DNA of 64,000 nt, from assembly GCF_005239225.2 (NCBI RefSeq), contig NC_133288.1:15506169-15570168 (forward strand), given 5' to 3'. A program made the position numbers and the translations under genes. Below are positions 45,245-57,165 of this stretch, piece by piece. How positions within the stretch are numbered: position 1 is the stretch's first letter; each line of letters begins with the position of its first letter. The stretch comes from Populus alba. Its lineage: Eukaryota > Streptophyta > Magnoliopsida > Malpighiales > Salicaceae. The notes under the pieces were generated by a model that saw only the letters and a program-made list of their open reading frames with translations, did no database searches and was not told where the DNA came from.

Positions 45245-46000
45245 TCATCCATTACTTATATCAAACATATATAAAATATTGATGAAAACATATATTAAAT
45301 AATTACGTGAATTAAGTAAATTAGCTAACATTGGTTTAACTCAAACTTATTTAATCTATTTTTAACAATACCCTTAAACCATTATCAATTATCTAAATAA
45401 ATTCAAATTCCTCCATATTTACTGAAATTTTCAACTTAACAATAAAATTGACAACATTGGAAACAAACTCGTTAAATAAGCCATTATTTATTTCATTACA
45501 AAACACCTATGTTAAAAATCAAAATTAATTTCATAAAATTACAAACAAATATAATTTTTCAAAATCTAAAAAAAAAACCCTAACATATAAAATCATACAT
45601 TCATACAATAAATTTCTATGAGAAAAAGGCTATAAAACAAGTACACACACAAACAAACTATATATACTACAAAAATATGCAATAAAAACTAACATTTTAA
45701 AATTAAGTTCAAATAAAAAATAGGTAGTTTTGCTTACTTGATGTGGGGAATCCTAAAAAAAAATTGAACCAGAACAGAGATACTGACAGATTGAGTGTTA
45801 GGTGGCTGAATTTGTGGTGATGAGAGTTTGATTTGTGATAAAATGGTGGGGTCTATTGTTTTTTTGCAGAGAAAAAAGAAGAAAGAAGAAGAATGAGAAA
45901 TGGGAGGAGAGGGGATTGTTTGTCAGGTCATAACTTATATATTACATATGAATTCTTGAACGCATATTATAAATGAGTTTATTTTGTTGATAATATTTTA

Positions 46001-46440
46001 TGTAAAAATGATATATTATTTTAGCTTTTTTTTTCATTGTAATTTCTTCATTCATCTATAATTTATTTATTAAAAAAAATTTCCAATAATAATATCATGT
46101 TTTAAAACTATAATTCCAAAAAACAATTATAAAATATATGCATGTGGTTCTAATTTCTCAATGTATATATATATATATATTTGAAATAAAAAGAGAGTCT
46201 ATTTTACCGTTCACGACCATTGTTTATGATGTCAAATCATTTGACACTAAGGCAAGAAAGCAAAATACGTTAAAAAATCGCTATCTGCATAAAGATAGTC
46301 TGTTTTGAACGATTGAAACTGTAATTAACGTATTGCTCGAGTTTGGCTTTGATCCACAATTGTTATATTTTAGCTATCTACACAAATCGATTAAACTTTT
46401 CAGTCACGTAAATCTATTATGATTTAAATTGTCATGGGTC
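46001..46440. other. AT-rich DNA at the lost right end of the CACTA element
   Basis: A short (TA)n run is at about 46163-46180. A small stem, ctatct/agatag, is at about 46282-46299. No gene was seen. Confidence 0.45.
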
Positions 46441-46676
46441 ACATCTAGTTGATATATAGACATGGGCAAGGGGTGAAGTTTCATAAAAACTTCAAATATG
46501 CCAATAAACTTTTATAAAATATTATTAGTTTAATATGTTTTGTAATTAATTAGTTAAAACATCTAGTTGATATATAAACATAGGGCAAGGGGTGAAGTTT
46601 GATATAAAACTTCAAATGTGTCAAATAAATTTTTATAAAAAATTATTAGTTTAATATGTTTTGTAACTAATTAGTT
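46441..46676. repeat. 118-bp tandem duplication
   Basis: Units 46441-46558 and 46559-46676 share acatctagttgatatata, gggcaaggggtgaagtt, aaaacttcaaat, tttataaaa and attagtttaatatgttttg with few changes. The DNA is non-coding and lies between the CACTA remnant and the LTR at 46982. Confidence 0.8.
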
Positions 46677-46926
46677 GATTACACGTGATATTATTATAAT
46701 AATATAAATATATATTTATTATTAATAAATATTTAATTTATCTTTAATATTTATATAATATTATATTAATGAATCATAATAAAAGTTCATAAAGATAAAA
46801 ATACTTTGCAAAGAAAATTATAAAGTTGTTATAATGATGAGATTCTTATTGTATCAAAGAATTGTTCCTAAAATGTTGATGGTCGATACTCTTTTTAAAT
46901 ATGGACATTCATTAAAGCCGTAAAGA

Positions 46927-46961
<35 letters not shown>

Positions 46962-46981
46962 AAGTAGTTATTCTCATAAAC
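46677..46981. other. AT-rich spacer with TA microsatellite
   Basis: Nothing coding. A (TA)n run occupies about 46930-46958, just before the LTR. Confidence 0.5.
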
Positions 46982-48065
46982 TGATGTATAACAGATACTT
47001 AAAACTAATATGTAGGTACTTGTCATAAAACATATACACTGAACTGACTCATATGAGAATTCTATATAGAAAGATCACCTATATCTATAGAAAAGCTCAT
47101 GACGATTGTGTAAGTGATCTTTAGACTTGAGATCATTAAGTCATTTTATACTGAGGATGTTATACTTTATCCTGTTTTCATGTTATCTTTAATCTAGTTA
47201 ACAAAAGGGACATTGGGTGTAACATGAACTATATGAAGATACTTGAGTGATTAAAAGAGGATTCATCATCCTAAGTGAATTAGAAAAAATATTTCTTTAT
47301 TTGAAATAGTATTATTGAAAAAATCCTTGACAAAAGTGGAATGAGATTTTAAATGATTCAAATATTATTCAAACGATAATGACTATTATGTAAAGAGTAA
47401 ACATGATAAACATATTCCATACTTCAATGTTAAATCAAAACTTAATGGGTCATACACATTAAGAACTGTTCGTCAGAAATTAAACTTAGATGATTTAATT
47501 AAGTATGACTTAATTAAAATATATTTTAGAAATTAAGGATAGGATTATAGAATTAATACAATGATTATATTTCTTATAAACCTAGAAAAATCAAGTAAGG
47601 ACTTGATTGAGTTAATTTATAAAATTATCCTGAATTAATATATGGATATTATTCAAGGGCAAATTGATATTTTTTCTAATTTATCGGGTTTATAGATTTT
47701 ATATAAATAGTAAGTTATGTCTCCTTTTTTTTTAGTAAGGAATGGTTATTTATTAGACAAAAAAACTATGTAAACATAATATTAGAGCTAGCACTCTAGG
47801 CATAACAATCCTTCTCTTCTAAATAAGAATTTAGGAGATTTATCATGGGTGGTTTATGTGAATTATCTTGTTAAAGGTCGGACAATTAGACAACTTGTGA
47901 TTTGCAACAACCCAACATTTAAGGAATTATTCGAAGTCAAAGATGATTAGATTTTTAGGTAATAAATCCCTAAAAAATTACAAATCTATCTAATGAGATC
48001 TTAGAAAATCCTAAATAATTTTGTTTCATAGTTTTAGCTGCGTGTATAATATTCATAACCCAACA
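46982..48065 (+). repeat. Solo-like copia LTR (most complete copy of the family)
   Basis: About 1.08 kb, beginning tgatgtataac and ending cataacccaaca. It contains a TATA-like tttatataaatag near 47700. The other family members are 2690-3512 (rearranged) and 8432-9066 (reverse strand, next to a copia RNase H). No primer-binding site follows and no pol precedes it, so it fits a solo LTR or an isolated fragment. I could not find a clean target duplication. Confidence 0.6.
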
Positions 48066-48928
48066 AAAATATCATAAGTTTTTTATTTGATTATTGAATT
48101 GAACTAAAATTGAGCCAACATGTTTGATATACTCGATTTTATAATGGATCAACTCATTATAATAAGTTGAGATGGGATCATGTTCAAACGAGGCCTATAA
48201 GATTTTTTTTTTTTTTGTATTTTTTTATAGTTATTTTTTAATTTCTTTCTTTATTTTTCTAATTATTTTAGGATTTTCTCTCTCTTTATACTAGGTTCAT
48301 TTAAATTTTAATTAAAGAACTTTATAAGTTATTTTATAACACATTTCATACTCTTTAAAATTTGTAAAACAAAAGCAATTACAACTAGTGACCTAATATT
48401 TGATAAACTCTAATTTCTCTATTTCATATACATTATTTTCTATTTTGCTCTGTACATCAATGATGGATGATGTATAGCTAAATATTAGGTAGGTGAAATG
48501 TGAGATCAAAATATTCTAAACATCAGCTAAAGATTTTAAAAGTAATATGACTTGCGGTAAAAATTGGTGGGAAGAGTCAAAAAAAACTAGAAATCTATCA
48601 TTTACATCATAGATTCTTATTAATAAAAATCTATAAGGCATCGGGTGAAAAATTGTAGTATGTTAGGAGAAGCACAATTTATTAGAACAATGTTTTTTTT
48701 GTTTTTGGGATTTTTCTACACTTTGGTTCCTTTACTTTTTTTTCTTTTTTGAGCCTTTAACATTAGTTTGATTTATTATTAGTCTTGGTGATTTGTTTTT
48801 CATACCTATGTAGATGGATCTCGAGGAGCTAGGAAAATATTTTATCTCCTGGTTAATACTAAATTTGACAAAACAAAATTCAATGTCATTCCTTTTAAAT
48901 AATTATAGCTTCAATGACCAAATTGAAA
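48066..48928. other. AT-rich intergenic DNA, nothing recognised
   Basis: No open frame, terminal repeat or RNA gene was seen. Confidence 0.5.
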
Positions 48929-49518
48929 GCCTAAAGAAGTGTTCAATCCCTTTTTTTTTCCAACATTTCTAATTTGCATGGTCAAGGAAAAAAATTAGGT
49001 TTATTTTTTAATTTCAATCCCTCAACTTCTTCTTTTTTCAATTTGATCCCCTCACATTGATTGTATTTGAGATTTGATTGGTAGTTTTTTTTTGTTGCCT
49101 TGAGGAAGATTTTGTATGCTTGATTGATTCTTAGTTTTGTAAAATAAAATAAAATCCAGGTAATTTAGAAGAAAATAGTATTAAAGGACCAAAGTTTAAA
49201 GTGAAAAAAATGAGGATTGTTAAAGCCTAAAGAAATGTTCAATCCCTTTTTTTGCCAACATTTCTAATTTGCATGGTCAAGGAAAAAAAATAGGTTTATT
49301 TTTTAATTTCAATCCCTCAACTTCTTCTTTTTTCAATTTAATCCCCTTACATTGATTGTATTTGAGATTTGATTTGGTAGTTTGTTTTTGTTGCCTTGAG
49401 GAAGATTTTGTATGCTTGGTTGATTCTTAGTTTTGTAAAATAAAATAAAATCCAGGTAATTTAGGAGAAAATAGTATTAAAGGACCAAAGTTTAAAGTGA
49501 AACAAATATGAGGATTGT
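48929..49518. repeat. 296-bp tandem duplication
   Basis: Unit 1 (48929-49224) and unit 2 (49225-49518) are almost identical. Both begin gcctaaag and contain aatttgcatggtcaagg, ttgccttgaggaagattt, aaataaaataaaatccagg and aaaggaccaaagtttaaag. I counted only about a dozen single-base or run-length differences, so the event is fairly recent compared with the decayed elements around it. Confidence 0.9.
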
Positions 49519-50700
49519 GGTAAATGGGCAGGGTAAATTGGTTAACGCCTAGAACCTGTGTGCTAGCAGGTGGGGAAAGGTCGTTGCGTTTTAACAATGC
49601 GTGCAATTTTTCCCAACAACCATACACCAACTTTCACAATGGAATTGAAAAAAGCATGTTGAGCTCTTCTATTTTGTCTGACACGTGATGGAGGAGGAGT
49701 AGCGGCGAGCTTTAAGCAACCTTGTGTTCTTCTCCTCCCTCTTTTCTCTCTACTCTCCTCAGGATTCACGTTAGGCTGCCAAGATTGAAAGGCTCCTTGT
49801 CATTTTATTTTTGTATCAAATTTGGTTTTTATTTTTTTTATTGCTATTTGTTTTATTTTGAATCTTTTTTTTGAATTGATTTTTTTTTCAATATTTTCCC
49901 TAAACACCGATTTCATTAGTTCTTATATCAAATTTGAACCCCATTCTCTTGATTGCTATCTATTTTATTTTGAATCTATTTTTTAAACTTCATTCCTTAG
50001 TATTTGGTTTAATTTTTTATGTCACATTTGGTCCATATTCTTTTGATTGCTATATGTTTTGTTTTTTTTATCCCTTTTTTTATTGAATTTCTTTATTTGA
50101 ATTATGCCCCTTAGTATTTAATTGAATTGAGAATTTAGCTTTGTAATGTTTTCATATTTGCCTTCTATGGGGTAATTTTAGGCTTATAACCTAGGTTACA
50201 GGTTTCAAAAATTATTCAATGTTGACTTTGGTATTTTTATTAGCTTTTTTAAAAATTGATTTTTTTTTTCAATTTTATCCTTCATCATTATATTGGTTAG
50301 GGATTAGGCTTTATTTTTTTTTTTTTTACTTTTCTTTATAAGGGGTTATTCTCGATCACATATCCCAAGTTACATGCTTTGCGGGTTAAACCAGGTTGAT
50401 TTGGTTTTTTTTTCCATTGCTATTTTTTAAAAATTGATTTTTTTTTAATTTTTTCCTTAAATGCTGGATTAGTTTGATAATTGAGCTTCATAATTGTATT
50501 TATTTTTTTTCCCACAAGTTTATCCTAATCTGACAACCGAATCGTGGATTTTCAAGCTGACTTGAGTGGACTCGGTAAGTTTTTTTGTCCTTTTTTTAAA
50601 TTGATTTTTTTTTATTTCATCATATAATATTTAATTTACTAACAATTAAGCTTTGAAATTTTTTTTTTACTTTTATAGGGTTGGTTTTCATTTTTCTTCA
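49519..50700. repeat. T-rich, internally repetitive DNA, probable LTR remnant
   Basis: A phrase (attgctat.t.ttttattttgaatc) recurs at about 49840, 49952 and 50046. A second phrase (ttt.aggcttat, 'gttacaggtttcaaaa', 'gttacatgctttgcgggtt') recurs around 50170 and 50340. Spacing is irregular (about 90-160 bp). The minus-strand frames at 49427-49769 are not convincing. The style is that of internal repeats in long plant LTRs. Confidence 0.4.
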
Positions 50701-53020
50701 TTATCAAATAAGGTTATGGAGAACTTTTAAAAAATATTGGGAGGTTACGTTTTCCATAATATTAACAAGTATTAATACCATTTCTATAATATTTAGTTTG
50801 ATTTATTTATTATCATTACCTTGTATTATTTAATTATATTATTAAATTAACTTAAATTTATTAAATCCAGACTAGTCATTAACTCAAGTCTTGAATTTTT
50901 CTTACTTCTTTAAGAGCATTAACATTACCTACTTACTTTTTTTATGTTAAAAAAAAATTACATAACCTATAAACAGGCCACCAACCTAGTTAATATCATT
51001 TCCTTACCTAACCTTGTATAGCTAATTGCTTCATTAGGGGGAATTTGAAGTACAATTATTATCAAACTTTGTAATCTAGTTAGGAAAACATTGCATCAAA
51101 TCCAATAGTACAAGCTTCGTATGGCGCGCCCCTTGTAATGGAAGGTGAAACTAGCAGCTAAAATGCGTAGTTTGCATTAAAACCAGCGGCATTTGCGGTT
51201 TGTCTTTTAATTTTGACGTTGTGAGCATTCGACTCTGTACTCTGTATTGTGCAGCAAAATCATTCAGCGTATTCTGCATGACAGTGTAGCTTTTTCGTTC
51301 CTGCAAGTTGGTCGGCAGAAAAATCTGTTGATTATAATTTAGGCCATTTGAATAATAACAAATTGACGGGGGAATTTGTCTAGAATGCGAAAGGTTGCGA
51401 GAAGAAATTTTTGAATGAGTGTTAAAAGGTCGACAATGCTGAATTTATAATTAAGCTTCTAAAATGTTTGAGAGATCCTTTCTTATTTTGAAAAGTTCAT
51501 AATCAGTTAATTTTGTTTTTCTTCAGTCTTTGTTAATACTTTCTTTTAACGTATACTCATTCTCTTATTGGGAATATTTTGGTAATAAATAAACATGTTC
51601 TATGTTCAAGAAGAGTCAGACTTTTTGACTCAATGTTTTGATGTTTAGAGAGAGCCTAAGGTCCAATATATTTTGATTCAATCATATATTGAGCTCAAAT
51701 TAATATCGATTTAGTAAATTACCATTAATGATATATCATAAATTTTTATCTCACATTAATGCTATAAGGACAAAATAATTATTTAGTTCCTCTGCTCCAT
51801 CAAAACAAGTTCAAGAAATATATATACCCTTCAACTATCAAGGTAAATTATTCATTTTTTCTACTTTTCAAGCATTCATACATTAACCCTTAGCGCTTTT
51901 GTCATATAAAAATAAAAATAAATACTCTTGTTCTTAAAATTTTAAGCTCTATCTTTTATTTGTACAATCCCCATTTAAAATTACTGACTTTATCATTAGA
52001 GACTTTCTAAATCCCATAAAAGGAAAAGTTTTGCAGGTGCCAGGACTTTCACCATCAATTATATACTTCATGAGCTATGGAGAAGGGAATATTTAGATGA
52101 ACAATTGATTAACCAAAATCAAAACACCAAATAACCTTACTCGTAAGCTACTTGGATTTTTTGAAACATTATTAATTGGTGTCGTTTGTGGTAGCTTTGA
52201 TAAAAAAAACCATTAATTATTTCTTCTATAATTGGTTTATTGATATCTCAAATCATCATAAATTGCAAAAAAAAAAAAAAAACAATATCAAAACACTATT
52301 GGAATAGGACATGTAACAAATCTCCTTGCCACAACAAACACTTCTGCCTAACCAACCATTTAACAACTCATCAACCAAGTGTAACTCCTCACCTAAGCAA
52401 TGCTGGTAACCCAAGGCCTAAAAGAAACTTTGCCAATTCAACAAGTCCTAGCTACATTTATTTATGTCCACCATAACATGCTGTATCCAGTGGCCATAGA
52501 CAATTACACTACCTCGAAGAATATGAGCAAAATGAAATGCTAAGAGGTTTTTCCTTTAGAAGTCATCTAGCCTTTCCAAAAATCATGTGTGTCATCAAGA
52601 TGCTTGTGTATATAACAAGTATTTTAGATGTCCATCTGGTCATCATGGGAAATAGGCTATCTACTGATCTCATCATTTCACAGCAAAAACCTGAAGCTTC
52701 CTAGAACCTTTTAAATATTGGAATGAAAAGCAACCTACAAGAGAATATATGAAGGAGGATGTCTACATCCCCTATTAGATTCAAAATTCTCCCATGTCCA
52801 GATAAATGTTGTATACTCTTATCCCTAAGGACTACATTTAAACTAAAATGACCTTGAATAACTATGATAGTCATGTAGACCCAAGAGAACATGTGCAAAA
52901 TATATAGAGTAGCCTAGAACTGGTCATCTAGGATAGCTATACCATATGCAGGATCCTTCCCATAACCTTTAGGGGTTGGTATGTGCATGGTACAAAAATT
53001 TAGGGCTAGGCTCCAGCACA
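50701..53020. other. Intergenic DNA, with possible gypsy leader at the right side
   Basis: No gene is recognisable from 50701 to about 52230. From about 52240 onward base composition becomes less AT-rich and leads without a clear border into the gag remnant at 53080, so 52.3-53.0 kb may be the N-terminal gag or leader of the gypsy element. No primer-binding site or 5' LTR was identified. Confidence 0.4.
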
Positions 53021-53079
53021 AGCTTGGGTGACCTTTGTATCAAGTTAGTGGCAAGATTAAGTATAAGCATCCAAGCAAA

Positions 53080-53660
53080 AAAAGTTCAACAAAGCTTTTT
53101 AGGATCACTTAGGTGGATGACGAGTCCATAAGAGCATACCTGAAAAGGTTTAATGAGGAAATGCTCAAGGTTGTAGAATTAATATAGTGTGTGGCTTTAT
53201 AAGCCCTTATAAATGAAGTAAAGGGAAGAACTATATGGAAAACATTTATGCCCTACCAAATAGAAGCTTGTTGAAAGTGAAGCAAGCCATAGAGAACCAC
53301 ATTTGGGTAGAGGAAACAAGTGTGTTACGCTATGTTCCTCCCAGTTTCTTTAAAGAAACTTTTCCTTAAAGGTCTTCTAAGTGGGATCATTCTTATAGGA
53401 GGGACAACAACATATAAAAACTGAAAAGAAACTGATCAGTGAATACCTGAACTACCCAGAAATGCGTATTACTCCACTGAACACTACCCTTACTAAAGTT
53501 TACACGACCATCTAAGGTAAGGATTTTGTTGAATACAACCCATGGGATCACCGCCCAGTACTTGCTCATCCAAGAAGTACTATATATTACACAAAGATAA
53601 GGGACATGACATTGAATAATTTTATATCTTGAAGAAGGAGATTGAAAAATTGATAGCTGA
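53080..53660 (+). pseudogene. Gypsy gag remnant
   Basis: Pieces ESIRAYLKRFNEEML and VKQAIENHIWVEE match the retrotransposon gag domain and its linker. ILKKEIEKLIAEGYL (about 53625-53670) matches the segment that precedes the protease in Tat-like polyproteins. Stops interrupt it, for example at about 53188. Confidence 0.7.
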
Positions 53661-53859
53661 GGGTTATCTCTGTTATTTTTTAAAAAATGATTCTCACCAT
53701 GAACAAGGTATGAAAGAGCCTGATCAATCTATGCTAGTACTACCTAAAACCATTGTGATATTAGGTGGCACCTTGAATAGAGGTGATTCCAATACAATAT
53801 AAAAAAATTATAGGAAACATGTCCTTACAACTTCTTATCTTCTAAATCAATGCCATGAG

Positions 53860-54320
53860 CCTATCATCTTTACCTTAAGAGATGGAAAGAGAATAACCTT
53901 CCCACATAAGGATGCCCTAGTTATATCTACAATCCTTTATAACCATCAGGTATATCGAGTATTGGTGGATAATTATAGTGCAATCAACATCCTCTCTTGT
54001 GAAGTAATGACATAAAACAAAATATTCCCTTTAAGGTTAACCTTAGTGAAGGCTCCACTTATTGGGATAAAAGGCTTAGACATACCATTAAAGGTCGTCG
54101 TAGAAGTCCCCATCACCATTGCCACTCCCCTAAAGTGTCTCCCTCCAATAAATCTTCATGATCATTAACATGACCTTGGCCTACAACGCCATCATGGGTA
54201 GACCTCTTCTCCATTAAATCAATGCTACTATAAGCACCAATTGCTTAGGACTGAAAATCCCAACTCAAAAGGGAGTTTTCATAGTTCAAGGGAATCAAGT
54301 AACCTCAAAGTAATATGCCT
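53860..54320 (+). pseudogene. Gypsy aspartic protease remnant
   Basis: Blocks include PHKDALVISTIL, VYRVLVDNYSAINIL (the active-site region, where family members have D-[NT]-G-[AS]), IGIKGLDIPL, and NMTLAYNAIMGRPLLH just before the next linker. The active-site triplet is altered (DNY in place of DNG), so it would be inactive even without the frame breaks. Confidence 0.75.
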
Positions 54321-54559
54321 TTACCTATCTAAAGGGAAAAAAAGGCTTTAGTGTTGAACTAGCGAGGTCTTTAAAAGAAAGAGTGAAGATTAGAACAAAA
54401 GCTATTGAAGAATTAAGGAAAGTCCTTCTAGGAGGAAATGAGTAAGTGGTCATGAAAATAGGGTCCACCCTAACACAAACATGTAAATAGTCATTAACAA
54501 AGCTCTTTGATATCCAAATATCTAATTCTGCAATTGGCACTTCTAACTTTCTAGGAATC

Positions 54560-55089
54560 AGTCCTAAAATCATAACTCATTAATTGAAGGTGGACCTCAT
54601 TGTTCACCCAACCCACTAGAAGAAGAGGAATTTTGGGGGTAAAAGACAAAAAAACAATAACACAAGGGGTAGATAAGTATTTGATTGTTGGCTTTATTAG
54701 AGAACTAATATACCCTGCATGGTTAGTGAATGTAGTAATGGTTAAGAAAAACAATGGCAAGTGATGAATGTGTATGGACTTCACAATTTAAACAAAGCGT
54801 ACCCAAAAGATTGTTATCCTCTATCCAAGATTGCTCATTTAGTTGACTTCGCCACTAGTTTTGAATAATTAAGCTCATTGGATACCAATTTTGGATATCA
54901 TCAAATCCTCATACACCTAGATGATTAGGGGAAAAAAAATTATAATTGAAGGGTGACATTTTGTTACAAAGCCATGCCATTCGAGCTCAAGAATACTGGG
55001 GACACTAACCAACATATGGTAAACAAAATATTCAAGAACCAACGTAGAAGAATTATAGAGGGATATATTGATGAAATGCTAGTGAAAAG
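54560..55089 (+). pseudogene. Gypsy reverse transcriptase, first part
   Basis: Blocks FIRELIYPAWLVNVVMVKK, RMCMDF, SSLDTNFGYHQI, TFCYKAMPFELKN and GYIDEMLVKS follow the standard gypsy RT order. The catalytic YVDD is seen as YIDE, so the second Asp is lost. The frame then runs into the inserted LTR at 55090 and resumes directly at 57166 after the duplicated AAAAG. Confidence 0.82.
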
Positions 55090-57165
55090 TGTCAACCCAA
55101 TTTTGAATTTTCAAAAACATAAGAATATAAAAATAATAAAAATAATAATAAAAAAATGATGAATGAAAAATAATTTGAGAATTGGGTCAAGACAACACAA
55201 ATTGAAGGTTCAGTGACTAATAAGGAGGTAATTATAAATTTGGAGGTCAATCTGGCCAAACATTAGGAGAATTGATAAGTTTAGGGACTTAATTAAACTT
55301 TGAATTAGTTCAATTAATGCAATAAGGGGCTTAATTAAAGAAATATCAAAGTTTAGGGTCAATTTACGTCAAAATTGCAAGAAATTAAATTCTAAGAACC
55401 AAAATGAATAGGTGATAATACTATAGGGGGTGAATTGATTTTTCTAGGGATAATTTTGAAATAATTAAAAGTTGAGGAGTTAATTAAGAACTCGATTGGT
55501 TAAATTTTAAACCAAGGACATATGTAAATGACGCTGAAATCCAGGGATCCACTTCAATTGATCCAGGGGCGAAATTAAAAAAAATGAAAGAAGATTTCCA
55601 TGATTAAGGGCACAATTGCTAAATATCGGAACTTCAAGGGACAAAATGAAGATGCATATTGCAGCTGAAGAAACAACGTCGTTCCAAGAAGGATTGTTCA
55701 TCCTCTTCCTTCTTGGAATAGAGGAACCCACCTACAAAAGAGAAAAAAGAATGAAAAATGATGATGGCCTCTGGTATACCCATCAACACAGCCATAGTCA
55801 TCTCATGTTTCCAATCCTCCTTCGCCCTGCGACATGTCTCTGGTGTTCAAGTTAAAACCCATCACCAACAGTCCAACCATGGCAGGACTATTGGTGTCTT
55901 TAATCCTTCAAACACGGATAACTACATTTATCTTCATCCTCGGGATCGTTATCCTAGGAGAGAAGAGATAGTTGTCGATAGACAACTAGGAGTCTTGCCC
56001 TATAAAAGCCAAATGAAGGGCCAGAATATGGGGGGGATAGAGAGAACATGAGAGAGGCAGAAAAGGAAGGAATCTAGAAAGCAAAAAAAAAAAAACCAAA
56101 GCAGAGAGAAGGAAGACTAGAGACAAAACGAACAAAAAAAAAAAAACAAAGGTGAAGAAAGTAGCATTGGCCAGCTAGCGTACCATCATCATCAACTTTG
56201 TCTCCACCAAACTAGAAAAGCTTTTCTTTCCCCCCCCCCTCTTGCAATTTTAATTACTATGGTACTTTTGCAAGCATGCATGAATAATTTAGGCATGGTT
56301 GTTGCTATGGCTAGCTGACCTAATTTTTTTAGGCTAAGAGTGTGTTTGGGAAAACATATTCTTATGCCCCTTCTCCTTTTTTTTACTCTTTTTTTATTTT
56401 GATATCTAGCCAAATAAGCCCTTAAAGATATCAAAAAATTCTGAAAACATTTGGGGACCCTCTTGGATTTATTTATGGGTCCTTCATACTTTTTCGATGA
56501 CTTTGGCTTAGTATCAAATTGTAGATTTATATTGTGAAATGCGAATCTAATATGCAATGTATGTCTCTTTTTTTTCTCTTAAAAAAATAATAAAAAAATA
56601 TGTTTTGCTTTCAATTCATACTTTACTTGTTTATTTACCGACGTTAGAGTCAGGAACCTTTGTATTAACTAATGCCAAAATTAGAAATACTCTTGGTATT
56701 CACTAACGTTAAAGGTAAGAATATTGATACTAGAATTGGGGATTATTTTGATCTCCAATACTCATTGAAGCCAAAGTGCGCAATTCCATACTCTTTTTTT
56801 ACTTAATATTTCCCAATGCTAGAGTTGGAAATATTCGTGGTTGAGTATTCACTAATACTAGAGTCAGGAATATTATACGCAGATGATAAAAAATAGAATA
56901 AAACAAACCCTTAGCAATTTAAGACAAAACCAGCAATGCAGTCTACCTTAGGTAGAATGTTTTAGGGGTAAAAGTATTTTATCTTCTAATTTACGTAACC
57001 AGTCCCGTACCATATAATTTTTATTGATTGGTTAGGGTTCTTAGTGATCATAATACTAGGTGGTTACTTCTTAAACTAGACCTTTTTTCCTTTAAGAACA
57101 AGATACGAAATATCTATTCTTTTTTCTAGAAATTTTTAAAGGTCGTCGCGATGTTAGGCGCGATA
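55090..57165 (+). mobile_element. Solo gypsy-type LTR inserted in the RT gene
   Basis: The 2076-bp insert starts TGTCAACCCAATTTTG and ends GTTAGGCGCGATA. It is flanked by AAAAG on both sides (55085-55089 and 57166-57170), a perfect 5-bp target duplication. The RT reading frame on the left continues in register on the right if the insert and one AAAAG are removed. A TATA box (ctataaaag, about 56000) with GC-rich DNA downstream fits an LTR promoter. The terminal CA is seen as TA, a single C-to-T change. No pol genes are inside, so this is a recombined single LTR. Frames at 55616-56051 are not convincing genes. Confidence 0.85.

Larger units (their letters stand above)
37368..46000 (-). mobile_element. 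Large decayed CACTA (En/Spm) element
   Basis: The left terminus CACTACCAAATTT (37368), preceded by tta, is like the reversed right end of the 20.4-kb element. Subterminal motifs (agttcgtcag, atcggtcatt, ccatcggtgat) fill about 37390-37770. Genes on the minus strand are tnp2 (45244 down to about 41410) followed by a tnpA-like gene (39485 down to about 37880), the normal order for plant CACTA elements. The far end, expected just beyond 45960 where sequence still parallels 11560-11590, has lost its TAGTG terminus, so the right boundary is approximate. Frames are broken throughout. Confidence 0.75.

Noticed and set aside
55616..56051. 79- and 97-codon plus-strand frames
   Set aside because: They lie in the solo LTR, overlap each other, and show no domain.
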